Origin: Plectonema cf. radiosum LEGE 06105
GTDB taxonomy: Bacteria; Cyanobacteriota; Cyanobacteriia; Cyanobacteriales; Nostocaceae
Direction: 5' to 3'
DNA length: 64,000 nucleotides
Assembly (NCBI RefSeq): GCF_015207665.1
Contig: NZ_JADEWL010000002.1
Span: forward strand, 79,209 to 143,208
Made by a program: the position numbers and the translations under genes. Positions 17,852 through 27,568 of the stretch are shown here, piece by piece. Position 1 is the first letter of the stretch. Each line of letters starts with the position of its first letter. The notes below the pieces were generated by a model. It worked only from the letters and a program-made list of their open reading frames with translations, did no database searches and was not told where the DNA came from.

Positions 17852-18964
17852 ATGTACGATTGCATCATCGTCGGCGCAGGTCCTGCTGGTGGCACAGCTG
17901 CATACCATTTAGCAAAACAAGGACGTTCGGTACTTGTATTGGAAAAGGAATCCCTACCGAGGTATAAACCCTGCGGTGGTGGAGTCTCCCCTGCGATCGC
18001 TTCATGGTTTGACTTCGATTTTAGTCCTGTAATTTCTCTCAAGGTAGACACCATCCGGTTTACCTGGAAAAAAGGAGACCCTGTAGAAAGCAAAATCCAA
18101 ACCATTGAACCAGTATGGATGGTACAGCGAGATGTTTTTGACCATTTCCTAGTGCAGCAAGCGCAGAATCTTGGTGCGGAACTCAAAGACGGTACTGAAG
18201 TAAAATCAATTGAGTTCAAAAGCGACTTTTGGCAAGTAAATACAGCAAATGGTACATTTTCGGCACGCTACCTGATTGCAGCAGACGGTGCAGCCGGACC
18301 AATGTCAAAATGGCTCGGTTTCAAAGAACCCAAGCGCCGTTTAGCAGCAGCTTTGGAAGCACCTGCTACATCTGGACAAGAGAAGTCTAAGATTCAGTTT
18401 GAATTCGGCACAATTAAAAACGGCTACATTTGGAGCTTCCCAAAAGCAGATGGTCTTTCTATTGGGGCTGCAAGTTTCCTTGGTGGAGAACCTGATAATT
18501 TCACGAAAATTTTTCAGGATTGCAGTTCGATGTTGGGGGTGGATGTGAATGCTTGCAAAGAGTACAGTCACCCTTTGTGTTTGTGGAATGGAAATAAAAC
18601 ACTCCACACCCAAAACGCTGTCTTAGCTGGAGAAGCAGCTTGTGTAGTTGACCCCATGACAGCAGAAGGGATTCGTCCCTCAATTTTTAGTGGAATGAAA
18701 GCCGCTGAAGCTGTCAATAAAGCTTTGGGTGGCGATATTAACGCCCTAGAGCAATATACTGAAGTCATGACCGAAGAATGGGGCGCTGATATGGCTTGGG
18801 CGCAAAAGCTTGCAGGCGCATTCTATCGTTTCCCTGGTGTTGGTTACAAAGCGGGTGTAAAACGTCCTACTGGTAGCCAAATTATGGGTCAAATTCTCTG
18901 CGGACAATTACGTTATGGTGACGTTGTAGGCCGCGCTCTCAAGCGTTTGGTTCCCTTCGGATAA
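17852..18964 (+). CDS. Geranylgeranyl reductase family FAD-dependent oxidoreductase
   Basis: 370 residues with an N-terminal Rossmann FAD motif (CIIVGAGPAGGTAAYHLA), the substrate-side motif PRYKPCGGGVSP typical of the geranylgeranyl reductase family, and a second FAD contact GEAACVVDPMTAEGI. Family members reduce the geranylgeranyl chain of chlorophyll, tocopherol or archaeal-type lipids. The true ChlP is usually about 400 residues with different flanking motifs, so this is a paralogue in the same family whose substrate is open. Monocistronic: a palindromic repeat directly follows. Confidence 0.85.
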   Translation: MYDCIIVGAGPAGGTAAYHLAKQGRSVLVLEKESLPRYKPCGGGVSPAIASWFDFDFSPVISLKVDTIRFTWKKGDPVESKIQTIEPVWMVQRDVFDHFLVQQAQNLGAELKDGTEVKSIEFKSDFWQVNTANGTFSARYLIAADGAAGPMSKWLGFKEPKRRLAAALEAPATSGQEKSKIQFEFGTIKNGYIWSFPKADGLSIGAASFLGGEPDNFTKIFQDCSSMLGVDVNACKEYSHPLCLWNGNKTLHTQNAVLAGEAACVVDPMTAEGIRPSIFSGMKAAEAVNKALGGDINALEQYTEVMTEEWGADMAWAQKLAGAFYRFPGVGYKAGVKRPTGSQIMGQILCGQLRYGDVVGRALKRLVPFG

Positions 18965-18974
18965 TTGGCATGAG

Positions 18975-19069
18975 AGAAGTCGGGTTTTTATCAGGTTTGT
19001 GTGAGATTACGATATTGATCATAAAAACCCGACTTCTTTACAAATCTGGGATGAGAAGTCGGGTTTTTT
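18975..19069. repeat. Dispersed AGAAGTCGGGTTTT palindromic repeat, copy 3 with an extra arm
   Basis: The palindrome AGAAGTCGGGTTTTTAT ... ATAAAAACCCGACTTCT (18975-19037) is followed 16 bp later by a third arm AGAAGTCGGGTTTTTT (19054-19069). It sits between two convergent genes, so the long stem may also act as a bidirectional transcription terminator. Confidence 0.8.
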
Positions 19070-19078
19070 GCCTAAGTC

Positions 19079-19951
19079 TTAACTAAATTTATTCATTAAA
19101 AAATATAAAGCTGCTGTGGCGATCGCCATACAAAATATTCCCGCAACACCTGCTAGCGGTTTTTGATTTTTACCTGTAATCCACTCAGATGTTTTACCAG
19201 TGTAATTAATTAAACCAAGGGTATCAATAGTTGCTATTGACCACACCCAACCCGCATGCAGTCCCCAAGCTAAACCCAGACTGCCATTATCGGCAAATCT
19301 TGCTAAGACTAAGACCATTCCCATTAACCACAGTCCCGGTAGTTGGGGAGTTGTTTCGCGTTGCTCCCAAACTAAATGTAGCAATGCAAAAATTAAGCTG
19401 GAAATTACTGCTGCGGTTAAAACGGAATAATCTTGTTCGAGTTGACTGAACAGAAAACCTCGAAATACCAGTTCTTCAATTCCACCCACTAATAGCCCTA
19501 CCAACATAATCGAAAATAATGTGGATGGTACGGATTTTAGATTTGATTGTTCTAAGCTGCATAAACCTAAAGACAACTGACAACCAAATACAAAAGCTAA
19601 ACTTACCACTGCTAAGCTAAAACCTGAAAATAGTGAATATAAAATTGACAAATTTCCGTTCCAACCATAACTTGAAAAAGATTTATCAGTAAGCCAACTA
19701 GTCAACAGTAGGACAAAGGGAACTAGTAAATAAAGAGAAACTAATAAAGGAATTTTTTGTTCGGGTTGCAAAGGTTGCTGCGGTTTCCAATCCAGTACTT
19801 TTGTCAAAATCAATCCAATCGGTAACCAACATCCTATCCAAATAAGAAAAAAAGCCACTACCACAACTAAAGAAGGCGCATCTTTCCACTGGGACACGAA
19901 GTTGTTGGTTAATGGCTCAAATAAGGCTATCAAAATAAACGAAAGAAACAC
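19079..19951 (-). CDS. CPBP family intramembrane metalloprotease
   Basis: 290-residue polytopic membrane protein, about eight segments. The CPBP (Abi/CAAX) motifs are intact: EELVFRGFLFSQL (EExxxR), FALLHLVWE (FxxxH) and GLHAGWVWS. CPBP proteins are predicted glutamic-type intramembrane proteases; in bacteria they serve in peptide maturation, bacteriocin immunity or prenyl-protein processing. Substrate unknown. Stands alone, convergent with the reductase gene. Confidence 0.88.
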   Translation of the reverse strand: MFLSFILIALFEPLTNNFVSQWKDAPSLVVVVAFFLIWIGCWLPIGLILTKVLDWKPQQPLQPEQKIPLLVSLYLLVPFVLLLTSWLTDKSFSSYGWNGNLSILYSLFSGFSLAVVSLAFVFGCQLSLGLCSLEQSNLKSVPSTLFSIMLVGLLVGGIEELVFRGFLFSQLEQDYSVLTAAVISSLIFALLHLVWEQRETTPQLPGLWLMGMVLVLARFADNGSLGLAWGLHAGWVWSIATIDTLGLINYTGKTSEWITGKNQKPLAGVAGIFCMAIATAALYFLMNKFS

Positions 19952-20274
19952 AACGGACTAATCTAATCGCTTTCAAGATGTTTTTTATTCCTGAATAAAA
20001 AAGAAAAAGTGGCTGAAAATATCGAGTGTTTAGAAAAGAGAAGCATTAATTGCATCAATACTTCTCTACTGAGTGCTTTACGACTCGCAATTGAATCGCT
20101 TTACCTTTCTTTACTCAATTTTATGCCAAAAAAATTTCCGAGTAATCTAGTCGTTTAGGCACATTTAGCTTGATAAAAACTAATTAAAAATTTGCCAAAA
20201 CAACTCATTTTCTACGATTGCACGGACAAGTTATCAAAAATTGTCTTCAAACTTATCCTCAACATAAGAAAAAT
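19952..20274. other. Intergenic region with a hairpin
   Basis: 323 bases. An 11-bp stem, AGAGAAGCATT (20037-20047) with AATACTTCTCT (20057-20067), has a nine-base loop but no T-run, so its role as a terminator is doubtful. The rest has no coding signal. Confidence 0.35.
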
Positions 20275-20706
20275 TTACTCTTCTTCTTCTTCTTCTTCTT
20301 CTTCTTCTTCAACAGAATCTTCGTCAACTTCTTTGTTATCGCTGTCAACTTGAATTAAGTGAATATGTTTGTATCCCAACTTAATTTCAAACTCATCACC
20401 GGATTTTAAACCCATTGCTTTGGTATATGTAGCACCAATCACAATTTGACCGTTTTGATGAACGCTAACTCTATAAGTCGGTTCGCGACCTCGACCATCT
20501 TTTGGTGTTTCCGGACTCAAGGGAATTCCCCTAGCCGATAACAACGCGTCGTAAAAATCTGTGAGGTTAACTCTTACCTGACCATTCTTAGTAGTAGTGT
20601 AATAACCGCACTGCTTTGCTCTTTCTCGTCTTGGTAAAGTAGACAATTCTTTGACTTTTGCAAGCAGTGTTTTTCCTGTTAATGGCGCTGTTGCTGTTTC
20701 ACTCAT
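20275..20706 (-). CDS. AbrB-family transcriptional regulator (cyAbrB)
   Basis: 143 residues from the ATG at 20706 (MSETATAPLTGKTLLAKVKE), the conserved start of cyanobacterial AbrB regulators; an upstream ATG at 20745 adds 13 atypical residues. The middle matches the cyAbrB family closely: RAKQCGYYTTTKNGQVRVN, LTDFYDALLSARGIPL and the C-terminal AbrB-like DNA-binding segment TYRVSVHQNGQIVIGATY. cyAbrB proteins regulate nitrogen and carbon metabolism genes. The C-terminus ends in a run of 11 Glu encoded by a GAA microsatellite; such a tail could modulate DNA affinity and is likely length-variable between strains. Confidence 0.93.
   Translation of the reverse strand: MSETATAPLTGKTLLAKVKELSTLPRRERAKQCGYYTTTKNGQVRVNLTDFYDALLSARGIPLSPETPKDGRGREPTYRVSVHQNGQIVIGATYTKAMGLKSGDEFEIKLGYKHIHLIQVDSDNKEVDEDSVEEEEEEEEEEE
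20278..20310 (-). repeat. (GAA)10 trinucleotide microsatellite inside cyAbrB
   Basis: Ten exact GAA codons plus one GAG (read on the minus strand) directly before the stop codon. Slippage here would change the acidic tail length without shifting the frame. Confidence 0.9.
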
Positions 20707-20745
20707 TACACTCAAATTTTCCTTAATCTGTGCTTTCGCGATCAA

Positions 20746-22173
20746 TAATGCGGTTTTATGCCTGAACTAAAGGCAATTTTTAAACATCCGAACATCAAGC
20801 TTCTTCGGACTTTCAACTGAACTTCAATTCCTGCTTATATAATTCCCTGAGTCAATTTTTGTGGTATTCCACAATATTTTACTCATAAATTACGGTCTTT
20901 ACGGGAATTAATTTTGGCTATTTTACACAGTTTTAGCCGATGTTTACAATCAGGGATGAAAAATTTTTCTCTCACCAACTTTAAACCAAGCTAATTAACT
21001 GTAATTTGCTTTGACAAAACACACAAGTCTACTACTACAAAAAGTTGCAAACTCAAAAATGTAGCAGGCATTTTATTTTCAGCCAAAGTCTTTTAAACCT
21101 GAAGAGTTGTAGGATTTTCCCTAACATTACTCTGTGGCTCTAGACTGCATAGTATTAGCTAAGGGATTACAAGCATATACCCTTGAAGACAGCCAATAGA
21201 GACAAAAAAAATTATGTCTCTAGATTACGAAGAAACAAAGCTATAGTTACCGCGCTTGTGCGGCAATTTATTATGGTTTTGTTACCTCGTAATTTTATAT
21301 TAAATACTAACATGGACTAATAATAGCAAAATAATTGTTTAAGTTTTAATTATTTTTGCTGTTATGCTTTTATCTATTGTTCTGTCCTTAAGGGGCTAAC
21401 TGTTGCTCCAATAATTTTCTCAAAATTCATTTAAGTTTGAGAAGCTGTTTAAAGGTTTCATAGTTACATATCCCACTTTCACCGAATATTCCTTTATCGG
21501 TAACACTGGCTAATATACAAAGCGCATGACAAGCAAATCCAATATCAGATATATTAATCAATTGCTTCAAGTCTTCTATATAATCTTGAAATCGATTGGG
21601 GTATAAGTAAAATCAAGATTTCTGCCAATTCAACCGTTAAGAATGGTGCGATTGTCCGATAATAAAGCAGTTATCGCCAATTGGTATCTTTCAAGAAATC
21701 TTATTTGTGCTATTCAGGTTTTGTGAAGAATGCTCTTGAAATCAGGGCTGACTCGCAGAAACTCTCTGTTAAAGTTTGTCTAAAAGTAAACTTATATTAA
21801 TGGATCTGGTTGATAATTTTTTTGCTATGGTTGTCAGAGTTGGAAGGGGTTGGGCGTTTTGTGAGAGAATTTTTATTAAGATTCTCTTTTATAATTAGTC
21901 ATTGTTAAACAGCTATTTAAACTTGGTCAACAAGGAGATATAAAAATTCGATTTGATTCCTGTTAGCCCTACGGGTGGCAAGGTCATAATTACTTAATAA
22001 GGGTGAGATAATAGGGAACAGGGAACAGGGAACATCAAAAAGTCCTACTTTGCATCCCGAATTTTCCTAAAACTCACATATTACTCTTATAAATCCTCCT
22101 TGTTATAAAGTGCTGTATTCACAACAATTTTCTTTAATGGGCAAGAACAGTTAAAGTCGGAACACGAGGTAAA
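20746..22173. other. 1.4 kb intergenic region between cyAbrB and sdhB
   Basis: Mostly AT-rich DNA with no complete gene. It has a short hairpin GAGAC...GTCTC near 21198-21223, a gene relic at 21427-21612, and a GGGAACA tandem repeat near 22015-22034. The cyAbrB promoter should lie at the left end and the sdhB promoter at the right. Confidence 0.4.
21427..21612 (-). pseudogene. Relic of an unidentified gene (62 codons, no start)
   Basis: The minus strand carries a 62-codon open frame bounded upstream by a stop, with protein-like composition: NRFQDYIEDLKQLINIS near the start, DIGFACHALCILASVTDKG in the middle, KQLLKLK at the end. It has no ATG, GTG or TTG in a sensible place and no partner, so it is most likely the 3' end of a lost gene. 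I do not recognise the family. Confidence 0.3.
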
Positions 22174-23181
22174 ATGCAAGTTAATTTTCAAGTTATTCGG
22201 CAAAATCAAAATACATCTCCTACTGTACAAACTTACCTTTTGGATGTAGAAGAGGGCAATACAATCCTTGATTGTCTCAATCGGATCAAATGGGAGCAAG
22301 ATGGGACTTTAGCATTTCGTAAAAATTGCCGCAATACAATTTGCGGTAGTTGTGCTATGAGGATTAATGGACGTTCCGCTTTAGCTTGTAAGGAAAATAT
22401 TGGCAGCGAAATAGCTAGATTTGCTTCACTTGTATCCTCGGTAAATCAAGCAAATTCTATCCCTGAAATCGCGATCGCGCCATTGGGTAATATGCCTGTA
22501 CTAAAAGATTTAATTGTTGATATGAAAGGTTTTTGGAACAGCTTAGAAACTGTTTCTCCTTACGTCAGCACTGCTGCAAGAAAAGTACCACTACGAGAGT
22601 TTTTACAAACACCAGAAGAAAGACAACAGTTAGAGGAAACTGGTAACTGTATCATGTGCGGTGCTTGTTATTCCGAGTGCAATGCATTGGAGGTAAATCC
22701 AGATTTTGTCGGGCCTCATGCCCTTGCGAAAGCTTATCGAATGGTGGAAGACAAGCGCGACAATGAAAAGCAAAGTCGTCTAGAACAATATAACGAAGGA
22801 ACAAAAGGAGTTTGGGGTTGTACTCGTTGCTATTACTGCAATAGCGTTTGTCCGATGGGTGTCGCACCTTTAGATCAAATTAGTAAAATTAAGCAATCTC
22901 TTTTGGAAACCAAACAAGCAAGCGATAGTCGTTCAATTCGCCACCGCAAGGTATTGATAGAGTTGGTAAAAGAAGGTGGTTGGATTGATGAGAGACAATT
23001 TGGTTTACAGGTTATCGGGAATTACTTTAAAGATATTAAAGGTTTGCTAAGTATTGCTCCTCTAGGTTTGAAAATGATGGCTAGAGGTAAATTTCCTTTG
23101 ACTTTTGAACCTTCCCAAGGAACTATGCAGGTGCGTTCTTTGATAGAAGCGGTGGAACGAGAAAAGGTTAATAAAGATTAA
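22174..23181 (+). CDS. sdhB: Succinate dehydrogenase / fumarate reductase iron-sulfur subunit
   Basis: 335 residues. It passes electrons from the flavoprotein subunit to the quinone pool in the thylakoid/plasma membrane. The N-terminal plant-type 2Fe-2S site is CRNTICGSCAMRINGRSALAC. Two ferredoxin-type clusters follow: CIMCGACYSEC and CTRCYYCNSVCP, as in SdhB. About 90 residues after the last cluster (RKVLIELVKEGGWIDERQFG ...) exceed enterobacterial SdhB and match the longer cyanobacterial/archaeal type. As often in cyanobacteria, it is not next to sdhA here. Confidence 0.92.
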   Translation: MQVNFQVIRQNQNTSPTVQTYLLDVEEGNTILDCLNRIKWEQDGTLAFRKNCRNTICGSCAMRINGRSALACKENIGSEIARFASLVSSVNQANSIPEIAIAPLGNMPVLKDLIVDMKGFWNSLETVSPYVSTAARKVPLREFLQTPEERQQLEETGNCIMCGACYSECNALEVNPDFVGPHALAKAYRMVEDKRDNEKQSRLEQYNEGTKGVWGCTRCYYCNSVCPMGVAPLDQISKIKQSLLETKQASDSRSIRHRKVLIELVKEGGWIDERQFGLQVIGNYFKDIKGLLSIAPLGLKMMARGKFPLTFEPSQGTMQVRSLIEAVEREKVNKD

Positions 23182-23715
23182 GATTTTGATACTTCTTCGC
23201 TTATGACGGGAGCAAGCTAAACCTATGTGCCACTTTTCCCATGGGAGTTTTTAATGTATGAGTAACAAAAAACTAATAGTTACAATTTATATGCCGATTT
23301 TTTTACTTAGTTTTAATAAAATTAACAAAAAAATGAATTGAATCAAAATTTTTCACATATTCTTTAGGAAAATTTTAAGTTTATGTACCAATCGGACAGG
23401 CGACAATGAAGAAAAGCATCTAATGGTAGTCAATCAGTTCTCATAAAGGTTACAATTGTTTACAATCTCAAAAAATCAGAAATGTTGAATTAATTACTTT
23501 TTATCTAACTCTAGGTACTTGTAAAGCATGGTTAAAATCTGCAAATATTAGCAATTAATAATCATAAATATAAAAGTACTCTTGTATGCAAAATTTCTAG
23601 AGTGCCAGATTTGCACTTTGAACTACCTGGGTTTTCTACTTTTTGTGAGATGTACCCGGTCTAGGAATTTATTTAATTGTGAACTTATCGCCAAAATTCA
23701 TTTTCACCACCCTTT
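23182..23715. other. Intergenic region upstream of sigma factor gene
   Basis: 534 bases, AT-rich, no ORF or clear repeat. It should carry the sigma factor gene's promoter(s). I could not find a convincing NtcA-type GTA-N8-TAC site in it. Confidence 0.35.
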
Positions 23716-24684
23716 ATGCCTAGTGCTATGAAGACCGCTCAGACACCTAAAGACCTCGTGCGGACTTATCTGCGTGAAATTGGTCGCGTACCACTTTTAA
23801 CTCACGAGGAAGAAATACTTTACGGCAAGCAGGTACATAATGCCACAGTCTTGCAATCGGTAAGAGAATCTCTTGCTGTGGAATTAAAACGTCAACCGAG
23901 CTTAGAAGAATGGGCCTCATGTGCCAAGTTAAAGCCATCTGAATTAGAAGAAACAATAGAAAAAGGCGAAATAGCTAAACGCAAAATGGTAGAAGCCAAT
24001 TTGCGGCTTGTGGTTTCGGTGGCTAAAAAATATATAAAACGTAATGTTGATTTACTTGACTTGATTCAGGAAGGTAGTATAGGAATGCAACGGGGTGTGG
24101 AAAAGTTTGACCCGACAAAAGGTTATAGATTTTCTACTTATGCTTATTGGTGGATTCGTCAAGCAATTACCCGCGCAATTGCCGAAAAAGGTCGTACTAT
24201 TCGTCTGCCCATTCATATTACCGAAAAGTTAAATAAAATTAAGAAAGCACAGCGTCAACTATCTCAAAAATTAGGACGTGCTGCGACAGTTTCTGAATTG
24301 GCACAAGAGTTGGAGTTAACTCCCAAGCAGGTACGAGAGTATTTAGAAAAGGCAAGGGTTCCTTTATCTTTGGATTTGCGTTTGGGAGATAATTACGATA
24401 CAGAGTTAGGAGAAATGTTAGAAGACCCAAATGCTTCTCCAGAAGATTTTGTGATGCAATCTTCATTATCCTACGAATTAGAGTGCTTAATTTCAGAACT
24501 TACTCCCCAGCAGCAACAGGTTATTACCTTGCGGTTTGGTTTAAATGATGGAAAAGCAATGACACTTGTGAAAATAGGTGAACAGCTTAATATTAGTCGC
24601 GAACGAGTACGGCAAATTGAGCGAGAAGCTCTAAATAAACTTCGCAAGTCGAAAGGTGATATGGATGAATATTTGGCTAGTTAA
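23716..24684 (+). CDS. Group 2 sigma-70 factor (RpoD/SigA-like, non-essential type)
   Basis: 322 residues. Regions 1.2 ([21 protein letters not shown]), 2.1-2.4 ([18 protein letters not shown] ... [20 protein letters not shown]), 3 and 4 ([20 protein letters not shown]) are all present, while region 1.1 is lacking. This length and start are typical of cyanobacterial group 2 sigma factors (SigB-E), which adjust transcription to light, nitrogen and stress. I cannot assign the letter. An ATG five codons in (23728) is an alternative start. Confidence 0.93.
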   Translation: MPSAMKTAQTPKDLVRTYLREIGRVPLLTHEEEILYGKQVHNATVLQSVRESLAVELKRQPSLEEWASCAKLKPSELEETIEKGEIAKRKMVEANLRLVVSVAKKYIKRNVDLLDLIQEGSIGMQRGVEKFDPTKGYRFSTYAYWWIRQAITRAIAEKGRTIRLPIHITEKLNKIKKAQRQLSQKLGRAATVSELAQELELTPKQVREYLEKARVPLSLDLRLGDNYDTELGEMLEDPNASPEDFVMQSSLSYELECLISELTPQQQQVITLRFGLNDGKAMTLVKIGEQLNISRERVRQIEREALNKLRKSKGDMDEYLAS

Positions 24685-25015
24685 AAATATTAATAGTTAT
24701 ACTTGGTATAAGTAGCTAATTTATGACTATTTGAAAAGGGGAAAATGTGGGGGAACTGATCAAACAGACCCACTAGTTTCCTCTTGATTTTTTGATCACC
24801 TTTAAACTTTAACTTCCTGTATTTATCTATTGGGTGAGAAAATACCCGCTCTTGGTACGGTTACAACGACTTTCATCCCATAACATATTCGTTACATTAA
24901 TACCACGCAGAAAAATTCCAAGTATTCTAAGTTTCAAAAGCTACGCAGCATCTCAAGCAAAAGTTATTTATTATACTAGTGGTAATAAAAATATTAAAAT
25001 ATAAGGAGAAAAAGC
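24685..25015. other. Intergenic region
   Basis: 331 bases, nothing found beyond AT-rich sequence. The last bases contain AAGGAGAAAAAGC before the ATG at 25016, a strong ribosome binding site for the next gene. Confidence 0.4.
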
Positions 25016-25372
25016 ATGAGTAACCCATCCAATAATAGAGTTTCCGAGTTTTTTAATAGCGAATCCCAGACTTCTAATTCATTGTGGCAGTATGTTAGCT
25101 CTTTAAGTCCTGAAACAATTACCCAATTATCCAAACCTTCTTCTTCTGAAGTTTTTGGGGTAATAGAGCGCAATATTATCGGACTTTTGGGAAGTTTACC
25201 CTCAGAACCCTTTCATGTCAATATTACGACTAACCGCGAAAATTTAGGTAAGCTTTTAGCATCAGCAATGATTAGTGGTTATTTCTTACGCAATGCAGAA
25301 CAAAGGATGAACTTTGAAATTGCCTTGCAAGATAGTGAAGTTAATGAACAAACTAATCGCGATCGCGATTAG
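25016..25372 (+). CDS. DUF760 family protein
   Basis: 118 residues with the DUF760 core: GLLGSLPSEPFHVNITTNRE followed by LGKLLASAMISGYFLRNAEQR. DUF760 proteins occur in cyanobacteria and chloroplasts; the function is not known to me beyond possible links to plastid stress and degradation pathways. It has a strong AAGGAG ribosome binding site 9 bp upstream and a HIP1 octamer near the end of the coding sequence. Single gene. Confidence 0.85.
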   Translation: MSNPSNNRVSEFFNSESQTSNSLWQYVSSLSPETITQLSKPSSSEVFGVIERNIIGLLGSLPSEPFHVNITTNRENLGKLLASAMISGYFLRNAEQRMNFEIALQDSEVNEQTNRDRD

Positions 25373-25496
25373 TATTTGATTAGTATTTAAAAGTGAATGT
25401 TGTGAATGCACAATTATTAGGTAAAGCTTGTGTACAGAGGGCGCGCCATATTTCACAAAAACGTTACTATATAAAGAGCGAATTTTTCCTTGCTTA

Positions 25497-25916
25497 TTAA
25501 GGTTTGACGATCAAAACCGAGCAATGAGCATCTTCTGTCACTTGAGAGCTAACGGAACCTTGAACAATTCGCTTCATTCCCGTCAATCCACGACTGCCAA
25601 TTACAATTAGATCGGCTTGATAAATATTCGCAAGGCGAGTGATTTCTTCTGCTGGGTCACCCATTACCAATTCTAAATCACTTTTAACAGGTAATTGCTG
25701 CTGATAGGATTCTAGTTGTTTTTCTATCTGTAAATAAGAAATTTCAGATATATTTTGAGGATGGTCTGCGGCTAACTGCATTTCTGATTGGGGTGGAGGA
25801 AAGACATGACATAAAACGACTTTACTCTCTTTTTCCATTACCAATTGCCCTAAAAACTCAATTATTCGTTCGGTCATTTCCGAACCATCCAAAGCTGCCA
25901 CAATTGTTTTTAGCAC
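25497..25916 (-). CDS. Universal stress protein (UspA family)
   Basis: 139 residues: N-terminal VAALDGSEMTERIIEF and C-terminal ATP-binding motif GSRGLTGMKRIVQGSVSS (G-2x-G-9x-G-S), ending SVLIVKP. The intact glycine motif predicts an ATP-binding Usp. Proteins of this family act as cytosolic stress or nucleotide-sensing regulators. Monocistronic. Confidence 0.92.
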   Translation of the reverse strand: MLKTIVAALDGSEMTERIIEFLGQLVMEKESKVVLCHVFPPPQSEMQLAADHPQNISEISYLQIEKQLESYQQQLPVKSDLELVMGDPAEEITRLANIYQADLIVIGSRGLTGMKRIVQGSVSSQVTEDAHCSVLIVKP

Positions 25917-26269
25917 TGATGAGTATCTCCCGCAAATAAGCCCCTAACAAAATGAACAGTTAGAAATCTAGGGCTACGTAAACCCTTTATGCTTATTTAT
26001 TTATTATTTACTTATAATTAATTAATTAAAATTAATAATAAATAAACATTTTTAGATTTCTAACCTTTAGATTTTAGTTTGACCTGCTAAATTAACTTTT
26101 ATCAAAATTAGCAGAAAAAATTAATAATTAGCTAATCAGAAACAGCAGATTGTGAGACAAGGTAACAAAAGGACTATGGTATTAGGAAACAGAGAAGCAA
26201 CAGAAAGAATTTAAGAGTTATGAATTTATTTTTCATAATTATTAACCTTTGATTTTTGACCTTGAACCT
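25917..26269. other. AT-rich intergenic region
   Basis: 353 bases between two minus-strand genes. A very AT-rich stretch at about 25985-26050 is built of TATTTA/AATTAA-type words, with TTAATTAATTAATT in the middle. A CTTTGAC/CTTTAAC heptamer tract ends at the hisD stop (26247-26277). No coding signal. Confidence 0.45.
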
Positions 26270-27568
26270 TTAACCTTCTTGTACTCGTCGTCTTACCGAC
26301 TCAGCATGGGATGGTAAACCCTCTGCGGTGGCTAGTAAATCGATTGCATCAGCGACTTTACCCAATGCAGTTTGCGAGTACTGAATAATACTAGAGTGTT
26401 TTAAGAAAGTTTCTACTCCTAATGCTGAAGCATATCTAGCTGCGCCAGAAGTAGGTAAAGTATGATTTGGTCCAGCTAAGTAATCTCCTACGGCTTCTGG
26501 TGTAGAATGACCTAAAAATATTGCCCCAGCATGACGAATCAAAGGTAATAATTTCCAAGGGTCGGATACTTCTAACTCTAAATGTTCCGGGGCAAACTCG
26601 TTAGATAATTCGGCGGCTACTTCCAAGGACTCTACTATCACTACTAAGCCGTAGTGAGCTATAGCTTTTTCTGTATTCAACCGTTTTGGATGGTCAACTA
26701 GTTGCCTTTCTAATGCCACCTGCACGTCTTTAGCTAAACTAGCATCGGTAGTTATTAATATTGCTGCTGCTAATGGATCGTGTTCTGCTTGGGCTAATAA
26801 GTCTGTTGCAACGTGTACGGGATTTGCTGTGTTATCGGCAATAATTAGTACTTCACTCGGGCCAGCTAATGAATCAATTCCAACCGTTCCGTAAACTAAC
26901 TTTTTCGCCAAGGTGACGTAAATGTTTCCCGGACCAGTAATGACATTCACTTTGGGAATCGTTTGAGTTCCATAAGCTAAAGCGGCGATTGCTTGCGCCC
27001 CTCCAACACGATAAATTTCTTCGATTCCGGCTTCTCGTGCAGCGACTAATACTGCTGGATTAATTCCTTTTTCACCTCCTGGGGGTGTCACCATAACCCG
27101 ACGCGGAACTCCTGCCACTTTGGCTGGAATGGCGTTCATCAATACGGTACTTGGGTATGAAGCCCGGCCACCTGGTACGTATAAACCCGCAATGTCTACG
27201 GGAGTATATCTTTTACCTAAAACAATTTCATCTTCACCGAAATTTACCCAGCTTTTGGGAACTCGTTGTCGATGAAATGTTTCTATATTGTCGCAAGCCA
27301 ACTTGATTGCTTCTAACAAATCCTTGGAGGTATTTTCGTAAGCTGCATCGATTTCCGACTTACTTACTCGTAATTCTTCAGAGTTAAGGATTTGTCCATC
27401 AAATTCGGCAGTGTAATGTAATACTGCTTTATCACCTTGGCGCTTCACCGCTTGCAGTACTTCCCGCACCGTTGCTTCTTTGTGAAGCACCTGTTCGTCA
27501 TTAGTGCGATCGCAGATACGTTGCAATTCTGCTATAACGTCTGCCTGCTGATTAATAATTCGCAGCAT
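26270..27568 (-). CDS. hisD: Histidinol dehydrogenase
   Basis: Catalyses the last two steps of histidine synthesis, oxidising histidinol to histidine with NAD+ and Zn2+. From the ATG at 27568 (MLRIINQQADVIAELQRICD) it gives 432 residues, the family length; an upstream ATG at 27598 adds ten unconserved residues. Signatures: YVPGGRASYPSTVLMN, GVPRRVMVTPPGG, IDSLAGPSEVLIIAD and the catalytic EFAPEHLE segment, then HSTPEAVGDYLAGPNHTLPT. No other his gene is adjacent. Confidence 0.96.
   Translation of the reverse strand: MLRIINQQADVIAELQRICDRTNDEQVLHKEATVREVLQAVKRQGDKAVLHYTAEFDGQILNSEELRVSKSEIDAAYENTSKDLLEAIKLACDNIETFHRQRVPKSWVNFGEDEIVLGKRYTPVDIAGLYVPGGRASYPSTVLMNAIPAKVAGVPRRVMVTPPGGEKGINPAVLVAAREAGIEEIYRVGGAQAIAALAYGTQTIPKVNVITGPGNIYVTLAKKLVYGTVGIDSLAGPSEVLIIADNTANPVHVATDLLAQAEHDPLAAAILITTDASLAKDVQVALERQLVDHPKRLNTEKAIAHYGLVVIVESLEVAAELSNEFAPEHLELEVSDPWKLLPLIRHAGAIFLGHSTPEAVGDYLAGPNHTLPTSGAARYASALGVETFLKHSSIIQYSQTALGKVADAIDLLATAEGLPSHAESVRRRVQEG

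Noticed and set aside
18341..18768. Several overlapping minus-strand frames inside the geranylgeranyl reductase gene
   Set aside because: They are antisense to a well-conserved gene and lack any recognised domain or ribosome binding site.
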